From: Arthrobacter sp. PM3
Lineage (GTDB): Bacteria > Actinomycetota > Actinomycetes > Actinomycetales > Micrococcaceae
NCBI RefSeq assembly: GCF_003352915.1
Contig: NZ_CP022314.1
Span: 1,137,529 to 1,201,528 of the forward strand
Reading direction: 5' to 3'
DNA: 64,000 nucleotides
Made by a program: the position numbers and the translations under genes. Of the stretch, positions 52,397-60,868 are shown piece by piece. Under the pieces are notes generated by a model. That model made no database searches and was not told where the DNA came from. It worked only from the letters and a program-made list of their open reading frames with translations. The stretch's first letter is position 1; the number at the start of each line of letters is the position of its first letter.

Positions 52397-53304
52397 GCGC
52401 GGACCGCGTCCCGGAAGTGGGCCAGCATGCGCGCGGCGTCGGGGCGGACGCCGGTGAAGAGTTCGAAGGCCGCGGCGGCCTGGCCCACCACCATGCGTCC
52501 GCCGTCGAGCACCGCGCAGCCCCGGTCCCGGGCGGCCCGGATCAGCGGGGTGTCCAGCGGCCGGTAGATGACGTCGGCGACCCAGAGCCCGGAGTGGAGG
52601 TACCCGGCGTCCACCGGAAGGCCCGGATGGCCGCTCATGCCGATCGGCGTCGTATTCACCAGCCCGTCGGCCTCGCGGACGTATGGTGCGAGGGCGTCCG
52701 TGCCGGTCACGGTCACCTCGCTGTGTGGGAAGTGCGGGGCCAGCCGCGCGGCGAGGCCCTCGGCCCGGGCCGGATCGATGTCGGCGATCACCAGGTGCCT
52801 GGCGCCGGACCGCAGCAGCCCGAAGGCTACCGCCGCTCCCGCCCCGCCGGCGCCGATCTGGAGCACGAGGTCCGTGGCGGCGCCGGGGAGGCCGGCCCGG
52901 AAGCCGCCGATGAAGCCGGTGTGGTCAGTGTTGTGCCCGACGGCCGCACCGCCGTGGAAGGTGATGGTGTTGACGGCGCCCAGGATCCGGGCCTCGGGTG
53001 AGAGATCATCCAGGCCGTCCTGGACCAGTTGCTTGCTGGGGTGGGTGACGTTGAGCCCGTCGTAGCCGAGGTCAGCTGCGCTGCGGACCAGCGCGGCGGA
53101 CCGCGTGGCGTCCCTAGCGAGGGCGTCGAGGTCGATCACGCGGTAGGTGTAGGAGAGCCCGAGGCGACCGGCTTCGGCCTCGTGCAGGCCGGGCGTCAGC
53201 GATCCGCCGATGCCGGCTCCGAGCAGGCCGACGACGAACCGGTGGCAGAGATCGGCAACCCGGGGTTCAAACACCCCCCTGGTGTCCACGGTCTGGACGC
53301 TCAT
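52393..53304 (-). CDS. Shikimate dehydrogenase-like (quinate/shikimate dehydrogenase family)
   Basis: A 303-residue enzyme: G-S-L-T-P-G-L-H near the start, N-V-T-H-P-S-K with the catalytic Lys, N-T-D-H-T-G-F with the catalytic Asp, G-A-G-G-A-G-A-A-V in the NAD domain, and D-A-A-R-M-L at the end. ATG at 53304 overlaps the transporter stop. In this setting it is more likely a catabolic quinate/shikimate dehydrogenase than AroE. Its G-S-L-T-P differs from the G-S-x-S-P common in AroE. Confidence 0.88.
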   Translation of the reverse strand: MSVQTVDTRGVFEPRVADLCHRFVVGLLGAGIGGSLTPGLHEAEAGRLGLSYTYRVIDLDALARDATRSAALVRSAADLGYDGLNVTHPSKQLVQDGLDDLSPEARILGAVNTITFHGGAAVGHNTDHTGFIGGFRAGLPGAATDLVLQIGAGGAGAAVAFGLLRSGARHLVIADIDPARAEGLAARLAPHFPHSEVTVTGTDALAPYVREADGLVNTTPIGMSGHPGLPVDAGYLHSGLWVADVIYRPLDTPLIRAARDRGCAVLDGGRMVVGQAAAAFELFTGVRPDAARMLAHFRDAVRA

Positions 53305-54677
53305 ACCCGTGCCTCTTCGGACTGGACAGCGGCAGCCCCGGCCGACGACGGCGCCTGGAGCGCCGAGCGGGTCTTCTTCAGTCCCAGCCGGGCAGTCGGC
53401 GTCCTGAACGTTTCCGGTCCCGTGAGGGTTGCGATCGCCGAGATGAGGCACGCCACGGCCGCGAATGTGGCCACCGGGATCCAGTTGGCTTTGTTGCCGC
53501 CCATGAGGAGTTCGGAGATCGCCGGGGCAAACCCGGCCAGCAGCAGGCCGAACATGAGGCTGATGGCCATCCCCGAGTAGCGGACCTTGACCGGGAACTG
53601 TTCCGGGAAGTAGGCGGGATAGATCGCGTTGGCGCCGGTGTAGGCAACGCCGATCAGCAGGATCCCGGTCAGGAAGATCAAGGGAAGGTTCGCGGCTGAC
53701 AGGGCGGTGAAGAAGACGTAGATCATGACGATCTGCAGCACCAGGCCTGTGAGGAAGACGGGCTTGCGGCCGATCCGGTCGGACAGGATGCCGGCCAGGG
53801 GGCCCATGGCGACGGCCGTGAGGTTGGCCACGGCGATGACCGTCAGCATCATGCCCTTGTCGACACCGACCACCGTGGTGGCGTACGAGAGGGCGAAGAC
53901 GTTGATGATCGTGTTGATGATGGTGAACAGGGACATCGCCGTGATCCGCAGCACCGTGACCCAGTGGTGGCGGAACAGGGTCAGGAGGGGCACCTTGACC
54001 ACTTCGTCGTTGTCCTTGACCTCTTCAAAGACCGGCGGCTCTTCGAGCAGGCGGCGGAGCACGAAGGCGATGACGGTCACGACGGCGCTCGCGAGGAACG
54101 GGATGCGCCAGCCCCAGGCAAGGAGCTGCTCCTCGGGCATGGAGGCCACGGGAATGAAGACCAGGGTGGAGAGCACGATCCCGAACATGATGCCGCTCAT
54201 CGTCCAGCTCGTGTAGAAGGCGCGCCTGGTGTCCGGGGCGTGCTCGAGCGTGAGCGAACTCGAACCGGGCGATTCGCCGCCGGCGGACAGTCCCTGCAGC
54301 AGCCGGAGGGCGACGATCAGGACGGGTGCGGCCATGCCGATCTGGCTGTAGGTGGGAAGACAGCCGATCAGGAACGTCGAGGTGCCCATCAGCAGCAGGG
54401 TGAACAGCAGGATCTTCTTGCGCCCGAACTTGTCGCCCAGGTGACCGCAGATTACGGCCCCGAGCGGGCGGGCGACGTAGGCGACGCCGACCGTCGCAAA
54501 GGACAACAGCATCGATGACGGGCCCGGGGCGAAGAACAGCTTCCCGAAGATCAGCGCGGCCGCTGAGCCGAAGATGAAGAAGTCGTAGTACTCGAGTGCG
54601 CTTCCGACAAACCCGGAGACCGCCGCGATCTTGGCGTTGTTCCGGGGACGTGCTGACGCCGATGTCGACATTGACAT
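53301..54677 (-). CDS. MFS transporter of the metabolite:H+ symporter (MHS) type
   Basis: A 458-residue twelve-helix symporter. Family marks include G-x-x-x-E-Y-Y-D-F near residue 25 (S-A-L-E-Y-Y-D-F-F-I-F-G), R-P-L-G-A-V-I-C-G-H-L-G-D near 90 with K-F-G-R-K-K, and G-E-S-P-G. Related MHS proteins import shikimate, alpha-ketoglutarate and other acids. It heads the eight-gene operon 186 bp downstream of the LysR gene. Confidence 0.88.
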   Translation of the reverse strand: MSMSTSASARPRNNAKIAAVSGFVGSALEYYDFFIFGSAAALIFGKLFFAPGPSSMLLSFATVGVAYVARPLGAVICGHLGDKFGRKKILLFTLLLMGTSTFLIGCLPTYSQIGMAAPVLIVALRLLQGLSAGGESPGSSSLTLEHAPDTRRAFYTSWTMSGIMFGIVLSTLVFIPVASMPEEQLLAWGWRIPFLASAVVTVIAFVLRRLLEEPPVFEEVKDNDEVVKVPLLTLFRHHWVTVLRITAMSLFTIINTIINVFALSYATTVVGVDKGMMLTVIAVANLTAVAMGPLAGILSDRIGRKPVFLTGLVLQIVMIYVFFTALSAANLPLIFLTGILLIGVAYTGANAIYPAYFPEQFPVKVRYSGMAISLMFGLLLAGFAPAISELLMGGNKANWIPVATFAAVACLISAIATLTGPETFRTPTARLGLKKTRSALQAPSSAGAAAVQSEEARV

Positions 54678-54863
54678 GGTGTTCCCTTCATGTGAGCGGG
54701 AACCGTGGCCGTGCTGCCCCTAAGGTCGGCAGTTTCGCGGATCGGTTCCGCCGCTTGTGCGGCTCATCCACAAGTGTGAGGCGTGGCACTGTGTAAGTCC
54801 ACGACAGAAATGGTCTATCACTATGTGGATATGAGTCTCAATCGGGTGCGCGGTGGAACTTGT
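54678..54863 (-). promoter_or_regulatory. Leader between LysR gene and operon with LysR-type operator candidates
   Basis: CTTGTG (54754-54759) and CACAAG (54769-54774) form a perfect inverted repeat around nine bases. A second dyad, TATC-N8-GATA, lies at 54816-54831. Both are candidates for LysR-type binding. The region is AT-richer than its surroundings and should contain the operon promoter. Confidence 0.4.
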
Positions 54864-55766
54864 TCAGCCGAGCCCGTCGGGGAAGATCTCTTCGACGACG
54901 GCGAGGACTGCCGCCAGGACGGCGGAATCGTTTTCAGAGGACCAGGCAATCGCGTGGTTCATGTAATGCGGCGGGTTTTCGAGGGCCACGTAGGTGGCGC
55001 CCGACGGAATGATGGTCGCAATGCCGCTGCTCATGAGCGTGACGCCGACGCCCGCGGCGACGAACGTCAGGACCATGTACGGATCAGACAGTTCCTGCAC
55101 CACCCGCGGACGAAACCCTGCCGCCATGCAGGACGCGAGCAGCACTTCCGTCATGGAGGACGAGCCGTCCATCGGAGGAGAGATGAAGTCGTCCCCCGCG
55201 AGGCTCTGCAACGGTATGGACCCCTCGCGGGCCAGCGGGTGATCCAGCGGGAGCACCGCCCCGATTTCCTCGCGGGCCACCAGCCTGGCCGTGACCGAGG
55301 GGACCGGTTTATCGGGCAGGCCGACAAACGCGAGGTCAAGGGTGCCGTTCGCAACGCTTGCAAGCCCATCCGCGGTTCGCACCCTGCTGGTCAGTTCCAG
55401 CGCGAGATCGGGGTAACGCCGCCGCAGCGCCCGGGTCAGCGGCGGCAGGGTCAGATGGTTCACCGCCCCGGAGAATCCGATCCGGAAGGTGCCCCGGATG
55501 CCCGCGATCTCCGCCTGGGCCGCCTCACGGGCAAGGCGCATCTCCTGCAGCACGCGGTACGCGCGCGGAAGGAGGGCGTGGCCGGCGGGCGTGAGGGCCA
55601 CGCTGCGCGTGTTCCGTTCGAAGAGCCGCGCCCCGAGGTCGGCCTCGAGCTTGCGGATAGTCTGGCTCAATGGGGATTGGGACGTGTGCAGGCGCACCGC
55701 GGCGCGGCCAAAGTGGAGTTCCTCGGCAACCGCAACGAACGCTTCAAGCCATCGGATTTCGGTCAT
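54864..55766 (-). CDS. LysR-family transcriptional regulator
   Basis: A 300-residue LTTR. The winged HTH at 1-60 shows F-V-A-V-A-E-E-L-H-F-G-R-A-A-V-R-L-H-T-S-Q-S-P-L-S-Q, and the effector domain follows to the end. It points in the same direction as the operon it precedes, unlike the usual divergent layout, and probably activates the operon in response to a pathway compound. Confidence 0.9.
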   Translation of the reverse strand: MTEIRWLEAFVAVAEELHFGRAAVRLHTSQSPLSQTIRKLEADLGARLFERNTRSVALTPAGHALLPRAYRVLQEMRLAREAAQAEIAGIRGTFRIGFSGAVNHLTLPPLTRALRRRYPDLALELTSRVRTADGLASVANGTLDLAFVGLPDKPVPSVTARLVAREEIGAVLPLDHPLAREGSIPLQSLAGDDFISPPMDGSSSMTEVLLASCMAAGFRPRVVQELSDPYMVLTFVAAGVGVTLMSSGIATIIPSGATYVALENPPHYMNHAIAWSSENDSAVLAAVLAVVEEIFPDGLG

Positions 55767-55923
55767 GTCACGTCCTTATTCGGCTCCACGGCGCCGTGGA
55801 TAATGTTTCGAATCAAAATAATAGTAGGGCCACTGAAATCAGTTCGAGGCTTATCGCGGGGCCGACCCGGACCACCCGGTTCGGGTGACGCGCCCGGCCG
55901 CGGAGCGGTCCTAGGGTCGGAAT

Positions 55924-56430
55924 ATGGGACTTTTACGGCACCGGCACGACGAACCCGCAGCCACGCGCTTTCAGATGCGGGAAAAACTGTTGTCGATCGG
56001 GGATGACTTCTGGATCGAAAATGACCAGGGCCAGCGCGCCTACAAGGTCAACGGCAAGGCGGTCAGGATCCGGGACACATTCGTTTTGGAGGACGCCTCC
56101 GGAAACGAGGTGGCGCGCATCCAGGAGCGCAAACTCTCGGTCCGGGACAAGGTCGACATCGAGCGCGGCGGCGGTACCGCTGCCACGGTCCACAAGGCGT
56201 TGATCGGGCTCCGGGACCGCTTCTCCATCGACGTGGCCGGCGGGGCCGACCTGAAGGCGCACGGCAACATCACCGACCACGAGTACGAGATCGAGCGCGA
56301 CGGCCACACCGTCGCGACGATTTCGAAGAAGTGGTTCCGCGTCCGCGAATCCTATGGCGTCGAAGTCGCGGACGGCGAGGACATCCCGCTCGTCCTGGCG
56401 ATCACCGTAGCCATCGACTCAATGACCTGA
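55924..56430 (+). CDS. LURP-one-related (tubby-like) protein
   Basis: A 168-residue protein of the LURP-one fold: F-Q-M-R-E-K-L-L-S-I-G-D-D-F-W-I, V-N-G-K-A-V-R-I-R-D-T-F, and I-S-K-K-W-F-R-V-R-E-S-Y-G-V are family blocks. The fold is a 12-stranded barrel around a helix and may bind membranes or lipids. It starts right after a weak site; upstream bases separate it from the LysR start by 157 bp. Confidence 0.82.
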   Translation: MGLLRHRHDEPAATRFQMREKLLSIGDDFWIENDQGQRAYKVNGKAVRIRDTFVLEDASGNEVARIQERKLSVRDKVDIERGGGTAATVHKALIGLRDRFSIDVAGGADLKAHGNITDHEYEIERDGHTVATISKKWFRVRESYGVEVADGEDIPLVLAITVAIDSMT

Positions 56431-56465
56431 GCCCAATAGCCTGGACCCGGTGACCTGATCCGTGG

Positions 56466-58346
56466 TCAGAACAGGTGCGCCAGCTCCTCATTGACCTCGT
56501 CCTGGTCGAAGTCGTGGGGGTCCAGCGCATCGCCGGGCAGCATGCCCAGCCACTCACGGTATTCCTTGTGGTCCGCGTGGCGTGGATCGTTGACCGCCTG
56601 GACGATGTTTGACCAGCCCCACGTCCCGCCGCTGTCCTCCGCAGGCGGTGCGCCGCGGCCGGCGGTGCACCGCGGGAGTTGCCCGCCGTCGTCGTCCCCG
56701 GCCAGAATCTTCTCCACCTTGATGCCGTGTACCCAGTTGTCGCCGAAATCATAGGTGTACGTCATGGTGCTGCCCACGGCCGGCAGCAGGTCCCCGACCG
56801 TCACCGTCGATTCGTCCCGGGCGGCTTCGCCGTAGAATTCTGCCTCGCCGTCCGGATTCACCGGTGCGTATGCAGGGCCGCGGGACCCGCCGATCCTGAA
56901 CTCGTGCAGGTGGTAACCCAGCCACCCGAACAGGGCCTGGATCACCTCATGAAACTGCGGGAGCGGCATGCCGGAAGGAACGAGAACCCGCCGCCAGATG
57001 GGCGGCTTGGATCCGTTGAGCAGTATTCTCAACTGAAGCACGGGCGTCCCGGCCCAGGACGCGCCCGGCAGCCGGTGTTCATCCCCGGCGTCAGGCGCCG
57101 GCGCGAGACCCAGTCCGGCGAGCACCCACTCGTCATCAAAGACATTCGCCACGCAGCGGATCAGGGCAGGCGGGACGCGGAAGTGCGTGTCGATAGTCAG
57201 CAATCCGAGGTCGGCGAGCCCGTTGAGCCGGTCCACGGCCATGTCGGTGAACAGCCGCGTCATGGCCTTTTCCTCGGCCGGAGCCGCGTCAGGGGCGGCC
57301 AGCACACGTTCGAGCAACGGCGGATCGTCCGTTGCCGCCGCGATGAGGATCGATGCCTGCAGTCCGGCGACAATTCTTTCCCATGGCTGCTCGGGATCGT
57401 AGTCAAGTACCGCCGACATCAGGAAGCTGTCCACGAAGAACACCAGCTCCTCCAGCCGCTCCGACGGCCCGCCGGCCAGGAAGGCGTCGACCCCCTCGAA
57501 TGGCACGGCCTTTGTGGACGTGATCTTGATGAGCTCAGCCGTTTCGAGGGCAGCCCACATCTGTGCCAGCAGGGGCACTTCGTACATGCTTCGGACTGTC
57601 GGCACGTCCGCCGCGCCGGCGGTGCCCGGGAGCGGGGCGCCGGCCCGCTTCGTGCCGCCCCTGGCGGCCACGCCGACGCAAGCGGCCGCCGCCTCGATGT
57701 CGCGCAAACGCAGCGCACCCGTTCCCGTGACGGGCCGCCCGTCTCCGATCCATTCAAGCAGCGCCGTGGCCCGTCGGACCAGCGGCAGACGGGACAATTC
57801 GTCCAGGGCCTCCTGCTCGGGCACGTCCGGCACGCCGATCACGCCGGCGCCGTCGTCCTCCTGCTGCCCGATGGCGTCAAGGAAGTCCAGTACGCCGGCC
57901 AGCTGTTCCGCGGTGCCGCTCCACCGGCCGGTATCGGACAGGAAGTCGATATAGGTGTAGATGGCACTGACGACGAATCCGGCATCCCCGGCCTCTGCCG
58001 TCCCGCCGGCAGAGGAGCCGGAACCAGCGGCGGCAACCACTTCGTCGGTGACGGCCACCGCCAGGGGAACCGGCTCGAAGACCGTCACGTCCGCAGCGGC
58101 TGTGCTGTCCATGTAGCGGCCCAGGACGCTCTCGACTTGCTTCAGGCATCCCAGCGCGATCGGGGCAGCGCCGGGCGAGCCGTCATCGAACCACTGAACG
58201 AAGGCCGGCGTGAGCGCGTCCAGGGCGCGGCCTACCCGGAACGTGCTCAAGGAAACGGAGTCATGGGCCGGGGAAACGGCACCGCTCTTGCCGGCCGGGC
58301 GCTTGCCTTTGTGCCGGTTCTTGCCGGTCTTGCCGTTCCTGCTCAT
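56466..58346 (-). CDS. pRiA4b ORF-3-like protein
   Basis: A 626-residue protein. The C-terminal part (about residues 440-605) is the plasmid pRiA4b ORF-3-like domain (L-Q-L-R-I-L-L-N-G-S-K-P-P-I-W-R-R, Y-H-L-H-E-F and Y-D-F-G-D-N-W-V-H). The rest is a helical region of unknown role. ATG at 58346 starts a basic N-terminus (S-R-N-G-K-T-G-K-N-R-H-K-G-K-R). No function is known. Confidence 0.78.
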   Translation of the reverse strand: MSRNGKTGKNRHKGKRPAGKSGAVSPAHDSVSLSTFRVGRALDALTPAFVQWFDDGSPGAAPIALGCLKQVESVLGRYMDSTAAADVTVFEPVPLAVAVTDEVVAAAGSGSSAGGTAEAGDAGFVVSAIYTYIDFLSDTGRWSGTAEQLAGVLDFLDAIGQQEDDGAGVIGVPDVPEQEALDELSRLPLVRRATALLEWIGDGRPVTGTGALRLRDIEAAAACVGVAARGGTKRAGAPLPGTAGAADVPTVRSMYEVPLLAQMWAALETAELIKITSTKAVPFEGVDAFLAGGPSERLEELVFFVDSFLMSAVLDYDPEQPWERIVAGLQASILIAAATDDPPLLERVLAAPDAAPAEEKAMTRLFTDMAVDRLNGLADLGLLTIDTHFRVPPALIRCVANVFDDEWVLAGLGLAPAPDAGDEHRLPGASWAGTPVLQLRILLNGSKPPIWRRVLVPSGMPLPQFHEVIQALFGWLGYHLHEFRIGGSRGPAYAPVNPDGEAEFYGEAARDESTVTVGDLLPAVGSTMTYTYDFGDNWVHGIKVEKILAGDDDGGQLPRCTAGRGAPPAEDSGGTWGWSNIVQAVNDPRHADHKEYREWLGMLPGDALDPHDFDQDEVNEELAHLF

Positions 58347-58440
58347 GGTGCCCCCGCCTGATTGCGAAAATGATGATACGACGACGGTACTGACCCGGCG
58401 CGCGGCATGCCAGTTCTGCGCGTGGCTGAGGCAGGGCACA

Positions 58441-58491
58441 CACCGCCCCGGGCGGTGCCCGGAACGCCGGGACGGCCCCGGCGCAGGCGCC
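58441..58491. terminator. Two GC hairpins downstream of the LLM oxidoreductase gene
   Basis: CACCGCC-CCG-GGCGGTG (58441-58457) and CCGGCGC-AG-GCGCCGG (about 58477-58492) lie between the LLM flavoenzyme end (58578) and the pRiA4b-like start (58346), both on the minus strand. They could end LLM transcription. Confidence 0.35.
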
Positions 58492-58577
58492 GGAGCAAGG
58501 CTGACGATAGGCCGGCAACACTCCCGTGGTCAAGAAGATTGCCTACGAGAACTATCAGTTCTTCTGCAATCCATGCC

Positions 58578-59597
58578 TCAGTCCCAGCCCAGCGCCGGGC
58601 GCAGGTCACGGGAGATCGACTCGAGCAGCCGGAGGTTGAAATCCACGCCGAGCTGGTTGGGGACGGTGACCAGGAGCGTGTCCGCCGCGGCCACGGCCGC
58701 GTCCCGGGCCAGCTCCTCAACGAGACGGGCCGGTTCGCCGATGTAGCTGCGCCCGAAGCGGGCCAGTCCGCCGTCGAGGTAGCCCACCTGGTCCCGGGCA
58801 TCGGCCTGGGCCCGCACCCCGAAGTACCGCCGTGATTCGTCGTCGATCAGGGGAATGATGCTGCGCGAGACGGACACCCGCGGCGCATGCCGGTGCCCTG
58901 CCTCTGCCCAGGCAGCCCGGAAGCCGGCGATCTGCTCGGCCTGCAACTGGTCGAAGGGCACCCCCGTGTCCTCTGTCAGCAGGGTGGAGGACATGAGGTT
59001 CATGCCCTCCTGCGCCGCCCACCGGGCACTGGCACGATTGCCGGCGCCCCACCAGATCCGCTCCGGAAGCGATGGTGACTGCGGCTGGATCGGGACGAGC
59101 CCCCGGTGTCCACTGAGCTGCGGGTTGGGCGCGGCAATGCCCGCACCGGAGATGGCCGCGCGGAAGCGCGCCGTGTGCCGGCGCGCCATGTCGGCGTCGG
59201 ACTCGTCCCGGGCCGGCAGGTGCCCGAACGACTCATAACCGGCCTTCACCGTCTCGGGTGAGCCGCGGCTGACGCCCAGCTGCAGCCGGCCGCCGCTGAT
59301 GAGGTCGACGGCGGCGGCCTCCTCCGCCATGTAAAGGGGGTTCTCGTAGCGCATGTCAATGACGCCGGTGCCGAGCTCAATGCGCGAGGTGCGGGCGGCA
59401 ATCGCGGCGAGCAGCGGGAAGGGCGATGCCTGCTGTTCGGCAAAGTGATGCACCCGGAAGAACGCGCCGTCGACGCCGACTTCCTCCCCGGCCGCGGCCA
59501 GCTCCACCGCCTGCAGGAGGGCGTCCCGGGCCGATCGCACGCGGCTCCCGGGGACGTCGCCCCAGTGCCCAAAGGACAGAAACCCGATCCGTTTCAT
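58578..59597 (-). CDS. LLM-class flavin-dependent oxidoreductase
   Basis: A 339-residue bacterial-luciferase-like TIM barrel. M-K-R-I-G-F-L-S-F-G-H-W-G, then F-F-R-V-H-H-F-A-E-Q-Q-A-S-P-F-P-L and I-E-L-G-T-G-V-I-D-M-R-Y-E-N-P are family signatures. Such enzymes use FMNH2 or F420 to oxidise alkanes, sulfonates and others. ATG at 59597 is the natural start. Confidence 0.88.
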   Translation of the reverse strand: MKRIGFLSFGHWGDVPGSRVRSARDALLQAVELAAAGEEVGVDGAFFRVHHFAEQQASPFPLLAAIAARTSRIELGTGVIDMRYENPLYMAEEAAAVDLISGGRLQLGVSRGSPETVKAGYESFGHLPARDESDADMARRHTARFRAAISGAGIAAPNPQLSGHRGLVPIQPQSPSLPERIWWGAGNRASARWAAQEGMNLMSSTLLTEDTGVPFDQLQAEQIAGFRAAWAEAGHRHAPRVSVSRSIIPLIDDESRRYFGVRAQADARDQVGYLDGGLARFGRSYIGEPARLVEELARDAAVAAADTLLVTVPNQLGVDFNLRLLESISRDLRPALGWD

Positions 59598-59745
59598 CCG
59601 AACCCCAACCTTGTCCAGAGGAAGCCTGGGCATCCCGCCGATGTGGTCACCCTATGCCGTCAGGCTGCGAGCCTCTATTCTCTTGCCATGAAAGATGGGG
59701 GCAGTATCCGGCACGGGAAATCCTGCCGCCGCGGGCGGGTGACCC

Positions 59746-60303
59746 ATGAACACTGACAGCGCCCCACTCCCTGACAACTACGACACCTTTCTCGCGCGGC
59801 TGGATGCCGCCACTGCAAGCCTGAGCACGCGGGCGGCGTCGCTGGACAAGGCCCTCTCGGCCGTCTCCCTGCTCCTGGTGCCCTACGAATCCGCCGTCAC
59901 CGAATGGGAGCAGCGCCGGCTCCACGTCGGCGGGCAGCTGGACCGCCACGCCAGGTCGCCGCAGAGCTACACCGCCCTGATCGAACTCCATGACGTGGCA
60001 CGCAAGATGGAGTCCATGCTCCGCGGACGCGCCCAAGTCATCACGGACAAGCTGTCCCTGATGCTGGAGCGTCGCGAGGCCATCCACAGATCGCTGCAGG
60101 AACTTGAACTGAGCCGGGTGAAGCTGAATTCGTCCCGGATGCTCTCCCAGGACCGCGAAAAACTCGGCAGGATCTTTTCCGACCTCGCCGGCTCCAGCAT
60201 CCCTGCGTCTCCGCTTCCGGACTCGGGCCTGCTGAGCGATCTGCAGGAAGCGCGTGAGGCGGTCATTCTGGCCGAAGCACTGATGGAACTGAAGGGGTAC
60301 TAA
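59746..60303 (+). CDS. Coiled-coil hypothetical protein
   Basis: A 185-residue cytoplasmic, mostly helical protein with heptad-like stretches (residues about 15-45, 70-145). No signal. GGTGA precedes the ATG. It ends two bases before the next gene, forming a module with the membrane protein. I do not recognise it. Confidence 0.6.
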   Translation: MNTDSAPLPDNYDTFLARLDAATASLSTRAASLDKALSAVSLLLVPYESAVTEWEQRRLHVGGQLDRHARSPQSYTALIELHDVARKMESMLRGRAQVITDKLSLMLERREAIHRSLQELELSRVKLNSSRMLSQDREKLGRIFSDLAGSSIPASPLPDSGLLSDLQEAREAVILAEALMELKGY

Positions 60304-60305
60304 TC

Positions 60306-60839
60306 ATGGCAAGTTCACAGCTCAACCAGCCCCGCAAGAACACCGTCGCCATCGTGCGCTGGTCCAGGAAGCCCGGCGATAACCCGGCGGCGAGATTCGT
60401 CGCACTAAGCCTCTTTGGGTTGATCCTGTGCCTGTTCCTGATGATCTTCCTGCCCTTCGTCAGAAATTGGGGCGGCGTCCTGCTGTTCACGATCGTCTTC
60501 CCCGCGCTGCTCACAGCGCACGCGGCGTCGGGCCGCCGCGAATTCATGCGCGGGCTCGTCAAGCGGGTGAACGACACCGTGGCCGAGGTGACCAACACCC
60601 CCGGCGACCAACTGTCGGTCAAGGAATTTCAACACCTGGTCAAGAGCGGCGAGCGGCGGCCGCTCCTGGTCGACGGGGTGCCGGGGTTGAACCTGCAGGT
60701 GCACCGGGTGGCAACGGCCCAGAAGGACGCCCCGTGGAAATGGCTTGCGGTCTTGACGGTCGTGCCTCCGGAGAACGGCACCGAAAGCTTTGACCGGCTG
60801 GTTGCGGCAGCTCTCAACGCCGGCCCCGTGTCTTCCTAA
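60306..60839 (+). CDS. Two-helix membrane hypothetical protein
   Basis: A 177-residue protein with a basic N-tail, two close helices (L-F-G-L-I-L-C-L-F-L-M-I-F near 40-53 and G-G-V-L-L-F-T-I-V-F-P-A-L near 58-72) and a cytoplasmic C-domain with L-L-V-D-G-V-P-G-L-N-L and a repeat of strands. It follows the coiled-coil gene closely. Unknown family. Confidence 0.6.
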   Translation: MASSQLNQPRKNTVAIVRWSRKPGDNPAARFVALSLFGLILCLFLMIFLPFVRNWGGVLLFTIVFPALLTAHAASGRREFMRGLVKRVNDTVAEVTNTPGDQLSVKEFQHLVKSGERRPLLVDGVPGLNLQVHRVATAQKDAPWKWLAVLTVVPPENGTESFDRLVAAALNAGPVSS

Positions 60840-60868
60840 GGCGCGCCGCCTTACCTTGGCGGCGCCTT
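60838..60868. terminator. Hairpin between convergent genes
   Basis: AAGGCG-CG-CCGCC (60838-60850) pairs with GGCGGCGCCTT (60858-60868) with one two-base bulge and a seven-base loop (TTACCTT). It spans the stop codons of the membrane protein and gamma-glutamyltransferase genes and likely serves both directions. Confidence 0.55.

Noticed and set aside
50558..52567. 669-codon plus-strand open frame over the Gfo/Idh, SDR and shikimate dehydrogenase genes
   Set aside because: Overlaps three well supported genes on the other strand, and is Gly/Arg/His-rich without motif.
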